Positions 1-6,113 of a stretch of 8,242 nucleotides of DNA are shown in pieces; within the stretch, counting starts at the first letter, position 1; the number at the start of each line of letters is the position of its first letter. Both the position numbers and the translations under genes were made by a program. The stretch spans positions 10,927 through 19,168 of the forward strand of contig DGPO01000022.1 of NCBI GenBank assembly GCA_002390485.1, read 5' to 3'. The DNA comes from Halieaceae bacterium UBA4438. Its GTDB lineage: Bacteria; Pseudomonadota; Gammaproteobacteria; Pseudomonadales; Halieaceae. The notes under the pieces were generated by a model. The model was not told where the DNA came from and made no database searches. It saw nothing but the letters and a program-made list of their open reading frames with translations.

Positions 1-372
1 GGGTGTTGGGAACGGGTGCTCCGGTGCTTTTCGATAATCCACCATCACAACAACGGCCTCGCAGGTCTCGGCAAGGTGACGCCCTACGGCATCGTAGTCG
101 TCAATGTTGCCGATCACCCAACCGCCGCCATGGAAGTAGGTGATGAGGCGTTTTGCACGCGAAGACGGTGTCAGCACGCGCGCCCTAATCGACGCACCGT
201 CAACGGGAATCTCTAAGTCGTTGCTGACCACGTTTTGAGGCCCTGGGGGCATGGATCGGTTGATCTCCGAGAACACCAAACGCGCTTCGTCGGGCGGTAA
301 AGTACTGAGGTCGGGCGTTTCATTGAGCGCCATGCCGGCGAGCATCGACGTTGTTGCTAGATCTAGGTGCAT
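1..372 (-). CDS. Alpha/beta hydrolase, HSL (hormone-sensitive lipase) family, N-terminal part
   Basis: The reading frame is open from an ATG at 372 down to the window edge, giving 124 residues, so the C-terminal part is missing. A good ribosome site, GAGGAAG at 385-379, lies 6 nt before the ATG. Residues 81-85 are HGGGW, the oxyanion-hole motif of the HSL branch of esterases and lipases. Residues 112-121 read DYRKAPEHPF, the conserved strand after it. The catalytic GDSAGG serine motif and the Asp and His would lie beyond the edge and cannot be checked. No signal peptide is seen, so a cytoplasmic carboxylesterase is likely. The gene follows the carotenoid oxygenase gene by 38 nt on the same strand with no terminator between, so it is probably co-transcribed with it. 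The substrate is unknown. Family assignment is firm; the exact role is not. Confidence 0.88.
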   Translation of the reverse strand, partial: MHLDLATTSMLAGMALNETPDLSTLPPDEARLVFSEINRSMPPGPQNVVSNDLEIPVDGASIRARVLTPSSRAKRLITYFHGGGWVIGNIDDYDAVGRHLAETCEAVVVMVDYRKAPEHPFPTP

Positions 373-410
373 GTGAATCTTCCTCGCTTGTTATTTTTTT
401 AGAGCTGGAG

Positions 411-1844
411 TCAGTCTGGTATCCAATTGCCGTGAAATCCTGGTGGTACCCGGTGTGGGAGATGAATGATACCTGTGGGCCCTCTTTCAATTGCTAGGGC
501 ATCGAAAAACTGCAGTTCTGTGGTGTCGTTTTCCATGTTGATGACCAGCCCCATGAGCCAACCCTTAGCTTCTTCGGCGGTTGCTGATTCAGGAACGAAG
601 ATGAATTCACCGCCCACCATACCCTGACCGAAGTGATGCGTTTTCTTCTGGCCGGTTTCCATATCGTAATGAAAGAGCGTGTTCTCAGCGACGAAATTCG
701 ACACCGTCTCGCCCGGCTGGCTGACGACCCATGCGTGTCTGTAGGGCTGCCCAAAAAAACGCTCATCGATACGTGGAAATTCCTGAGGCGCGCGGTCAGT
801 GGTCGTTCGTGTGACTTGTTTTGTCGCCGGGTCGACGTGCCAGCGCTCAAAACCGCAGGGGTCGCCGTTCGGTCCGTCTGGGCCGTGAGCAAACATGGTC
901 TCGTAGGCGCAGCAGTCAATGGTCACGCTGCCGTCGCTGTTCTGAAACGTGTTGGCCACGTGGAAGAGGTAGCAGGGGTCGACGTCGCACCAGATGATGT
1001 CCTCGACCTCTCCACGCCGAGGCAGTAGACCGACTCGCGCGGTGTGCTCTTTGTTCCATCGATAGGGGAAATTGAACCCTTGAGCTACTGCACTCAGGGA
1101 GAAGGTGACGGGAAGGTCGAAGACAATGACGTAGTCGTCGGTGATCCCGCACTCGTGAATTGAGGGGCCGTCTTGAACCGGAATTTTGCGCTCCGACAGC
1201 ACCTGACCGTCGGGGCTAATGGCAACGTGCCAGACTGTATTGGGAGACTCGGGCTCGTACGTGACGGCGTGCCATTCACCCGTTTTGGGGTCCTCGTGCG
1301 GATGTGCGGAAAAGGGCGCACTGAGACCGCCGTTAAAGTGTGCTGACTCTTTCGTGTCGAGGTATTCATCTAGTTCAAAGGGAAAAGGGCCGGACTCGAC
1401 CAGCGCCAGCGTTTTCCCCGCCAGCTTCAACACGTTCGTATTGACCGTATCGCGCCCACCCCGTCGCGGGCCACACGCCGCCTTTGGTCCGCCCTGGCGT
1501 TCGAGGGCCTGCGACTTTATGAACCGGTTGCGGTACCACTGGGGCTGACCGTTAGAAATGCGAATACCGTGCACCATGCCGTCACCGACAAACCAGTGGT
1601 GGCCCCTGGGGTCTACTTTGTATGGGTTGGGACCGATACGTGCGTAGGTGCCTGTCAAGGTAGCGGGTAGCTCACCCGTCACCGGTAACGCCTCAAGCAG
1701 CAGTTCCTCGGTCATGGGGGCGTGAATGCCGGAGAGAAATAGGTGTTCACGAAATGGGTTCTTGAAACGACGGTTGATGGACGCCGAAGCATTGATCATC
1801 CGTGTGATGGTGTTCCTGATCGTTGCTTCAACTTGGCTCGCCAT
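411..1844 (-). CDS. Carotenoid oxygenase family protein (RPE65 / lignostilbene dioxygenase type)
   Basis: This 477-residue protein has the usual length of bacterial carotenoid cleavage oxygenases. These are non-haem Fe(II) enzymes that split a C=C bond with O2 to give two carbonyl products. The N-terminal family signature GTYARIGPNP is at 65-74, followed by HHWFVGDGMVHG at 82-93. The four expected iron ligands fit H181 (SAHPHEDP), H230 (IHECGIT), H295 (FHVANTF) and H471 (GFHGNWIPD), with spacing close to characterised members. Likely second-shell glutamates are E150, E355 (EFPRID) and E413 (GGEFIFVP). No signal peptide is visible. The ATG at 1844 has no clear ribosome site. A strong GAGGAG upstream serves an in-frame start that is cut off by a TAA (see 1857-1892). 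The substrate could be an apocarotenoid, a stilbene or a lignin-type phenylpropanoid; the sequence does not decide. The downstream esterase gene suggests a shared catabolic step. Confidence 0.93.
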   Translation of the reverse strand: MASQVEATIRNTITRMINASASINRRFKNPFREHLFLSGIHAPMTEELLLEALPVTGELPATLTGTYARIGPNPYKVDPRGHHWFVGDGMVHGIRISNGQPQWYRNRFIKSQALERQGGPKAACGPRRGGRDTVNTNVLKLAGKTLALVESGPFPFELDEYLDTKESAHFNGGLSAPFSAHPHEDPKTGEWHAVTYEPESPNTVWHVAISPDGQVLSERKIPVQDGPSIHECGITDDYVIVFDLPVTFSLSAVAQGFNFPYRWNKEHTARVGLLPRRGEVEDIIWCDVDPCYLFHVANTFQNSDGSVTIDCCAYETMFAHGPDGPNGDPCGFERWHVDPATKQVTRTTTDRAPQEFPRIDERFFGQPYRHAWVVSQPGETVSNFVAENTLFHYDMETGQKKTHHFGQGMVGGEFIFVPESATAEEAKGWLMGLVINMENDTTELQFFDALAIERGPTGIIHLPHRVPPGFHGNWIPD

Positions 1845-1856
1845 GCGTGTCGACTT

Positions 1857-1892
1857 TTATGGGTATTTGCACCCAATAAACACCAACTTCAT
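1857..1892 (-). other. Possible leader mini-ORF or blocked upstream start of the carotenoid oxygenase gene
   Basis: On the minus strand an ATG at 1892 opens an 11-codon frame, MKLVFIGCKYP, ending in TAA at 1859-1857. It is preceded by GAGGAG at 1900-1895, the best ribosome-site match in this gap. That site is only 2 nt from the ATG but sits 8 nt from the TTG codon at 1886 in the same frame. The frame is the same as that of the oxygenase gene starting at 1844, so only the TAA separates them. It may be a leader peptide coupled to downstream translation, a chance match, or a former longer N-terminus lost to a stop. No expression evidence exists. Confidence 0.22.
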
Positions 1893-1910
1893 GTCTCCTC
1901 GCAAGTCACA

Positions 1911-1941
1911 GTGCGCAAAAGCGCCTAATTGATGTGCGCAC
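1911..1941. repeat. Inverted repeat between lipoprotein and carotenoid oxygenase genes
   Basis: Perfect 7-bp arms GTGCGCA (1911-1917) and TGCGCAC (1935-1941) enclose a 17-nt loop. A second small hairpin, GCGC-AAAA-GCGC, is nested at 1913-1924. The repeat lies just after the lipoprotein stop codon and about 70 nt before the oxygenase start. On the minus strand no T-run follows, so it is not a standard intrinsic terminator. It could be an operator or an mRNA stem-loop that partly separates the two genes. Confidence 0.3.
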
Positions 1942-1942
1942 C

Positions 1943-2701
1943 CTAGAAGTAGTGGCCTATCCATTGCCCAATAGGGCTTCCGGATGCGATGCGAATCGGG
2001 ATCGCACTGCCGTTGTTACACCGCACCTCGCCACGTGTCGAAAACCATGACTCCTCAAGCACATAAGCACATTTACTGGACTGTTCGGGCGCGTAAATGG
2101 GGATCTCCACCGTGTGAATCGTTAGGCCACTGCCGCTTGCACCACTTTTTCCCATTTGGATGAGCGCCACCACGCCGTTACCCACGAGCGGGTGCCGATA
2201 GCCCTCGCTAACCGCAGTCATCACGCTTTTATTCACCCCGATGCTCTGGTTGAGGTGGCTGGGTGTGCCGTCCCAGGTGTCGTTGGTGGGGGACCAGCCC
2301 AGCGATGTGAGGCATCGCTGTCGATCTCGGGTCTCTCGTCGACCTTGATGCGTCGTCGCGGCGACTGTTTTCCAAAAGCCGACTTGCGAGCCACTCAGAC
2401 CGGTCATGAAACTGTGCGGACTGGGACTGTTGGTTGCAACGGCTGCGTGACCCTCGACGCTGACGTTGGGCGCGCCGTTAATGTGGCGGACGCCCTGGAA
2501 CGAAAATTGAATATCGGGAACGGGGATCCACTGGTCGGCTGCCTGAACGCAAAACGACGCTTCCTGCTCGAAGAATGTGTGTTGCAGGTGAATAGGCAGG
2601 CTCGGGTTGAACCAGCGCTCACTGCCGAGGGTGTGTGTGACCTGAGTACAGCCCGCACAGACGGCGAGCAGGCACAGGGCCAGAAAGGTACGGAGAAACA
2701 T
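1943..2701 (-). CDS. Putative lipoprotein of unknown function
   Basis: I do not recognise this 252-residue protein. Its N-terminus, MFLRTFLALCLLAVCAGC, looks like a lipoprotein signal peptide: one Arg, a hydrophobic core, and a candidate acylated Cys at 18. The residue at -3 is Cys rather than the usual Leu, so the lipobox is imperfect. Thr follows the Cys, which would favour the outer membrane by the +2 rule. The mature part is rich in polar and aromatic residues and has Cys at 51, 130, 211 and 228; the last two could form a disulphide. No catalytic motif or transmembrane segment is visible. The frame can start at a TTG at 2707, but I chose the ATG at 2701 because GAGAG lies 9 nt before it and only 3 nt before the TTG. 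It sits between kbl and the oxygenase gene, apparently with its own promoter. Confidence 0.72.
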   Translation of the reverse strand: MFLRTFLALCLLAVCAGCTQVTHTLGSERWFNPSLPIHLQHTFFEQEASFCVQAADQWIPVPDIQFSFQGVRHINGAPNVSVEGHAAVATNSPSPHSFMTGLSGSQVGFWKTVAATTHQGRRETRDRQRCLTSLGWSPTNDTWDGTPSHLNQSIGVNKSVMTAVSEGYRHPLVGNGVVALIQMGKSGASGSGLTIHTVEIPIYAPEQSSKCAYVLEESWFSTRGEVRCNNGSAIPIRIASGSPIGQWIGHYF

Positions 2702-2729
2702 AAACAACCGCTCTCAAGATCTATCCACT

Positions 2730-2735
2730 TTTATA
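2730..2735 (-). promoter_or_regulatory. Candidate -10 element for the lipoprotein gene
   Basis: The minus strand reads TATAAA here, five of six matches to the sigma-70 -10 consensus. It would place the transcript start near 2724, about 23 nt before the ATG at 2701. The hexamer at the right distance upstream is a poor -35 match, so the assignment rests on the -10 and on the AT-rich patch in an otherwise GC-rich gap. It suggests that the lipoprotein is not only read through from kbl. Confidence 0.33.
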
Positions 2736-2790
2736 GATTAGCGACCAAAACGGTGAAACGCTTAGCGGTATTTCGTGAATCAGACGCCTG

Positions 2791-2802
2791 CGCGGGCCCG
2801 CG
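2791..2802. repeat. Perfect 12-bp GC palindrome CGCGGGCCCGCG after kbl
   Basis: The sequence equals its own reverse complement over 12 bases and lies 16-27 nt past the kbl stop codon (minus strand). As RNA it could only fold into a four-pair stem with a GGCC loop, and no T-run follows, so a standard terminator is unlikely. It may be a protein-binding site or simply GC-rich chance. Confidence 0.3.
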
Positions 2803-2817
2803 GGTGGTTAAGATCGA

Positions 2818-4011
2818 CTAGCCGCTGAGCTCATCGCGGGCTGTCGCAAAGGCAGTCACCGCTTGGTCAAGATCGGCAATGGAGTGTCCTGCAGATATTT
2901 GAACCCGGATTCGTGCTTTGCCTTTTGGAACCACCGGGTAGAAGAATCCAACGGCAAACACATTGAGCGCCAGCAGACGCTCGGACATTTTTTGAGCAAG
3001 CACGGCGTCACCCAACATGACCGGTACGATCGGGTGGTCCCCCTCGGGTACCGCAAAGCCGTGGGCCTGCATTTGTCGTCGAAAGTAATGGGTGTTGTCT
3101 TGGAGTTGGTCGCGAAGCGATGTTGAGGCTTCCAGCATATCTAAGACTTGCAGTGATGCTGCGCAAATGGAGGGCGCTAAGGTATTTGAGAATAAATAAG
3201 GACGTGAACGCTGCCTTAAAATATCGACAATTTCCTGCCGTGCTGCAGTAAAACCGCCAGAGCCGCCGCCTAAGGCCTTACCAAACGTGCCGGTAATAAT
3301 ATCGACGCGATCCATGACCTCGCAGTACTCGTGGACACCGCGGCCCGTTGCTCCCATGAAGCCTGTTGCGTGGCAGTCGTCGTGGTGAACCATGGCATTG
3401 TATTGGTCCGCCAGATCACAAATCTTGTCGAGTTGCGCAATGGTGCCGTCCATGGAGAAAACACCGTCTGTGGTGATCAAAATTCGCCGCGCACCGCGTT
3501 CCTTCGCCGCGATTAATTGAGCTTCCAGATCCGCCATGTCGTTGTTGCGGTAGCGGTAACGCGCGGCCTTGCAGAGTCGCACACCGTCGATGATCGATGC
3601 GTGGTTGAGCTCATCGGAGATCACGGCATCTTCTGGGCCTAAAATGGTTTCGAACAGGCCTGTGTTTGCATCGAAACAAGCGGCGTAGAGGATGGTGTCT
3701 TCCATCCCCAGAAATCCTGATACGCGATTCTCGAGGGTTTTATGAATGCCTTGTGTGCCACAAATAAAGCGAACGGATGCGAGACCAAAACCCCAGGTGT
3801 CGAGACTGTCGCTCGCCGCCTTCTTGACCGCTGGGTGGTTGGCCAGGCCCAGGTAGTTGTTGGCACACATATTAATAACGTTTGAGCCGTCAGCGAGGGT
3901 AATGTCGCTTTTCTGATCAGACGTAATGACGCGTTCGGTTTTCCAAAGTCCGGCCTCTTTTATACCCACGATTTCATCGGCAAAGCTTGCTTTCGTCGCG
4001 TGATAGCTCAT
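2818..4011 (-). CDS. kbl: Glycine C-acetyltransferase (2-amino-3-ketobutyrate CoA ligase)
   Basis: A PLP enzyme of the alpha-oxoamine synthase family. It cleaves 2-amino-3-ketobutyrate with CoA into glycine and acetyl-CoA, the second step of threonine breakdown, in the cytoplasm. The 397 residues match the family length (E. coli about 398). The PLP-binding lysine is K245 in [15 protein letters not shown]211 and H214 in DDCHATGF contact the cofactor ring, and H136 in [10 protein letters not shown] stacks on it. [10 protein letters not shown] at 51-60 is the usual N-terminal signature, and [11 protein letters not shown] near 367-377 carries the likely substrate-carboxylate arginine. The start is fixed by GGAAGGA at 4023-4017, 5 nt before the ATG. 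The gene begins one base after the tdh stop codon, so the two are translated from one mRNA. The PLP lysine and context separate it from BioF and HemA. Confidence 0.97.
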   Translation of the reverse strand: MSYHATKASFADEIVGIKEAGLWKTERVITSDQKSDITLADGSNVINMCANNYLGLANHPAVKKAASDSLDTWGFGLASVRFICGTQGIHKTLENRVSGFLGMEDTILYAACFDANTGLFETILGPEDAVISDELNHASIIDGVRLCKAARYRYRNNDMADLEAQLIAAKERGARRILITTDGVFSMDGTIAQLDKICDLADQYNAMVHHDDCHATGFMGATGRGVHEYCEVMDRVDIITGTFGKALGGGSGGFTAARQEIVDILRQRSRPYLFSNTLAPSICAASLQVLDMLEASTSLRDQLQDNTHYFRRQMQAHGFAVPEGDHPIVPVMLGDAVLAQKMSERLLALNVFAVGFFYPVVPKGKARIRVQISAGHSIADLDQAVTAFATARDELSG

Positions 4012-4012
4012 G

Positions 4013-5047
4013 TCAGTCCTTCCAGTCGAGAATTATTTTGCCCGATTGTCCCGAGCGCATAATGTCAAAGCCCTCCTGAAATTCGGTGTAGTGGAGTCGG
4101 TGCGTAATGATGCGCTCTACGGGGAGACCGGACTGAATCATCATGACCATTTTGTACCAGGTCTCATACATTTCGCGGCCATAGATGCCTTTAATATTAA
4201 GGCCTTTAAAGACGACGTCGGTCCAAGCGATCCCGGTATCGTCGGGCATCAGCCCCAGCATGGCGATACTGCCGCCGTTAATCATTTTATTGAGTACGTC
4301 TCTAAACGCGACCGGCGATCCGGACATCTCAAGGCAGACATCGAAGCCCTCAAGAATTCCAAGACTTGCCATAAACTCGCGCGTGATCTGTTGTTTAGCC
4401 ACGTTGATGGGCTGCACCTTGGGTACGATCCGTTTCGCAAGATCCAGCCGGTATTCGTTGACGTCGGTGAGTATGACGTTGCGCGCTCCACAGTGCCCGG
4501 CGACCATCGCGGCCATAATGCCAATAGGACCCGCACCCGTAATAATGACGTCTTCACCAACCATATTAAACGACAGAGCGGTGTGAACGGCATTACCGTA
4601 AGGGTCAAAAATGGCAAGCAAATCGGTTGGAATATAAACGTTGGGCTTAAACACATTGGTTGCGGGTATTGCCAAATATTCTGCAAACGCACCGTCTCGA
4701 TTGACGCCCACACCTTGTGTGTTGGGGCAGAGATGCAGTCGGCCTGCCAAGCAGTTGCGACAACGTCCACAGACAATATGACCCTCGCCTGAGACGATGT
4801 CGCCAATGGCAAGCCCCGTGACATTGGCACCGATTTCAACAATTTCTCCCGCGTATTCGTGGCCGCTGACCATTGGGATGGGTATCGTTTTTTGGGCCCA
4901 TTGGTCCCAGTTATAGATATGCACATCAGTGCCGCATATTGCGGTTTTATGGATCTTGATGAGCACCTCGTTCCCCTCAATTTCTGGGATCGGGACATCT
5001 TCAAGCCACAAACCTTCTTCGGCGTATTTTTTCACGAGTGCTTTCAT
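4013..5047 (-). CDS. tdh: L-threonine 3-dehydrogenase
   Basis: A zinc-dependent medium-chain dehydrogenase that oxidises L-threonine with NAD+ to 2-amino-3-ketobutyrate, the substrate of the next gene, kbl. Its 344 residues agree with E. coli Tdh (341). Catalytic zinc ligands are C38 (AICGTDVH), H63 and E64 (GHEYAGE). The structural zinc site is C93, C96, C99 and C107. The nucleotide-binding loop GAGPIG is at 171-176, with D195 at the end of the next strand, which favours NAD+ over NADP+. The segment [13 protein letters not shown] at 148-160 is typical of Tdh. The ATG at 5047 has only a weak ribosome site. The stop codon TGA at 4015-4013 is one base from the kbl ATG. The order tdh-kbl is opposite to E. 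coli kbl-tdh. A hyphenated inverted repeat upstream (5092-5118) may be an operator. Confidence 0.97.
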   Translation of the reverse strand: MKALVKKYAEEGLWLEDVPIPEIEGNEVLIKIHKTAICGTDVHIYNWDQWAQKTIPIPMVSGHEYAGEIVEIGANVTGLAIGDIVSGEGHIVCGRCRNCLAGRLHLCPNTQGVGVNRDGAFAEYLAIPATNVFKPNVYIPTDLLAIFDPYGNAVHTALSFNMVGEDVIITGAGPIGIMAAMVAGHCGARNVILTDVNEYRLDLAKRIVPKVQPINVAKQQITREFMASLGILEGFDVCLEMSGSPVAFRDVLNKMINGGSIAMLGLMPDDTGIAWTDVVFKGLNIKGIYGREMYETWYKMVMMIQSGLPVERIITHRLHYTEFQEGFDIMRSGQSGKIILDWKD

Positions 5048-5091
5048 CGAACGAGTCCAGTAAGGCAGTGGTTATCTAAAGGTTTTATGCG

Positions 5092-5118
5092 CTTAAAGTC
5101 GCTTTGGATGACTTTGAG
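5092..5118. promoter_or_regulatory. Imperfect inverted repeat upstream of tdh, candidate operator
   Basis: CTTAAAGTC (5092-5100) and GACTTTGAG (5110-5118) are complementary at 8 of 9 positions across a 9-nt spacer. A smaller AAAG-N3-CTTT symmetry overlaps the left arm. The element sits 45-71 nt before the tdh start codon, within the 204-nt gap shared with the divergent aldolase-like gene, where a regulator of either gene could bind. No known operator consensus was recognised. Confidence 0.33.
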
Positions 5119-5182
5119 CCGCTTGCGGTTCTTGGGTGCTGCGAGAGTTTCAATATCCGCCTATTTTATGACGGCTCGTGCA

Positions 5183-5210
5183 TTGACGATACTCCCGCAT
5201 AGGGTGCTAT
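5183..5210 (+). promoter_or_regulatory. Candidate promoter of the class II aldolase-like gene
   Basis: TTGACG at 5183-5188 matches the sigma-70 -35 consensus at five of six positions. After a 16-nt spacer, TGCTAT at 5205-5210 is a weak -10 with three matches. The transcript would begin near 5217, about 35 nt before the ATG at 5252. The call rests mainly on the good -35 hexamer and suitable position. Confidence 0.3.
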
Positions 5211-5251
5211 CGTCTTGCCTCGAGCAAAACACAAAAACGAGCGAGGCGACG

Positions 5252-5983
5252 ATGCTGGATCTAGATCGAGAGAAGATAGCGCTTGCCGCCGCGTTTCGGT
5301 GGGCGGCACGACTCAACTTTCACGAGGGTGTGGCTAACCACTTCTCGCTCGCGCTCAATGCGGACGGCACACGGTTCTTAATGAACCCCAACCAGCGCCA
5401 TTTTTCACGCATTAAAGCCAGCGATATTATCGAAGTTGATGCCAATGACCCCAATGCACTCAGTGGACCCGACGCCCCGGACATAACGGCGTGGGGATTG
5501 CATGGTGGCATTCACAGACACTGTCCACACGCACGTTGCGTCATGCATGTGCACTCGAATTACGCCACTGTGCTGGCCTCACTCTCCGACAGTCGCCTGC
5601 GGCCTGTCGATCAGAACTCCGCCATGTTCTTTAACCGCTACGTCATTGACGAGCATTACGGTGGTCTGGCCTTGGAGGATGAAGGCAATCGGTGTGCGGC
5701 ACTCCTGACCGACCCCAAAAAGAAGGTCATGATCATGGGTAACCACGGTGTCTTGGTCATCGGTACAACGGTGGCGGAGACCTTTAATCGCCTCTACTAC
5801 TTTGAGCGCGCAGCAAGTACTTACGTCCAGGCGCTGCAGACCGGGCAGCCACTGCGTGTGCTGTCTGACGAAGTGGCAGAGAAAACCGCGCAACAGCTCG
5901 AAGCCTACCCCGAGCAAGATGAACGGCACTTTCTTGAGCTTAAAGGCATCTTGAATGCGGAGGGATCGGATTACGCCCAGTGA
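5252..5983 (+). CDS. Class II aldolase/adducin family protein
   Basis: This 243-residue protein belongs to the aldolase II/adducin head fold. The zinc-binding histidines are H99 and H101 in MHVHSNYAT and H165 in GNHGVLVIG. The early segment NFHEGVANHFSLAL at 22-35 is also typical. Compared with fuculose-1-phosphate aldolase, whose catalytic Glu73 lies 19 residues before the first zinc histidine in EWRFH, this protein has A80 in AWGLH at the same distance. The catalytic acid is therefore absent, as in many adducin-like members, and true aldol cleavage is doubtful. The function is unknown, and no sugar-phosphate substrate can be named. The ATG at 5252 has GAGG at 5243-5246, 5 nt upstream. A longer in-frame opening from 4859 would overlap tdh antisense and is rejected. 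The gene is divergent from tdh, and its stop codon overlaps a stem-loop. Confidence 0.9.
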   Translation: MLDLDREKIALAAAFRWAARLNFHEGVANHFSLALNADGTRFLMNPNQRHFSRIKASDIIEVDANDPNALSGPDAPDITAWGLHGGIHRHCPHARCVMHVHSNYATVLASLSDSRLRPVDQNSAMFFNRYVIDEHYGGLALEDEGNRCAALLTDPKKKVMIMGNHGVLVIGTTVAETFNRLYYFERAASTYVQALQTGQPLRVLSDEVAEKTAQQLEAYPEQDERHFLELKGILNAEGSDYAQ

Positions 5984-5999
5984 CGGCGAAGGTCGCCGT
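5983..5999 (+). terminator. Stem-loop overlapping the aldolase-like gene stop
   Basis: ACGGCGA (5983-5989) and TCGCCGT (5993-5999) form a perfect 7-bp GC-rich stem with a 3-nt loop. The first arm starts on the last base of the TGA stop codon. No T-run follows, so it is weak as an intrinsic terminator. It may instead protect the mRNA 3' end or help the larger stem-loop downstream. Confidence 0.35.
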
Positions 6000-6039
6000 G
6001 ACGAGACTGTAATACTGGTTTGACGCGCAGGCGCGCAAA

Positions 6040-6074
6040 GCGTCGCCTGTCAGCCCATTACAAACGGGCGACGC
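6040..6074. terminator. Stem-loop between convergent genes, possible two-way terminator
   Basis: GCGTCGCC (6040-6047) pairs perfectly with GGCGACGC (6067-6074). The stem can extend by three more pairs (TGT with ACG, one of them a G-U pair), leaving a 13-nt loop. It lies in the 130-nt gap between two genes that end facing each other, where a shared terminator is expected. The plus strand continues with a modest TGTTTG and the minus strand with TTTGCG, so T-runs are short on both sides. A competing GACGC/GCGTC pairing overlaps its left arm. Confidence 0.45.
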
Positions 6075-6113
6075 GTGTTTGAGCAGATGCGCCTGAGCGA
6101 CTCATCGCAAGGG

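Noticed and set aside
633..1028. Plus-strand open frame of 131 codons opposite the carotenoid oxygenase gene
   Set aside because: It is a shadow of the oxygenase coding region, with no motif or ribosome-site support.
2156..2821. Plus-strand open frame of 221 codons opposite the lipoprotein gene
   Set aside because: The minus strand has a signal peptide, a start with a -10 element and plausible composition. The plus-strand frame lacks any recognisable domain and looks like a mirror of minus-strand codon bias. It remains the least certain of the strand choices.
4010..4792. Plus-strand open frame of 260 codons opposite tdh
   Set aside because: It is fully antisense to tdh, whose zinc and nucleotide-binding motifs are unmistakable. 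The plus-strand translation shows no family motif.
4859..5251. N-terminal extension of the aldolase-like frame back to 4859
   Set aside because: It would overlap tdh antisense and add about 130 residues with no family similarity. The ATG at 5252 has a proper ribosome site and the family length.
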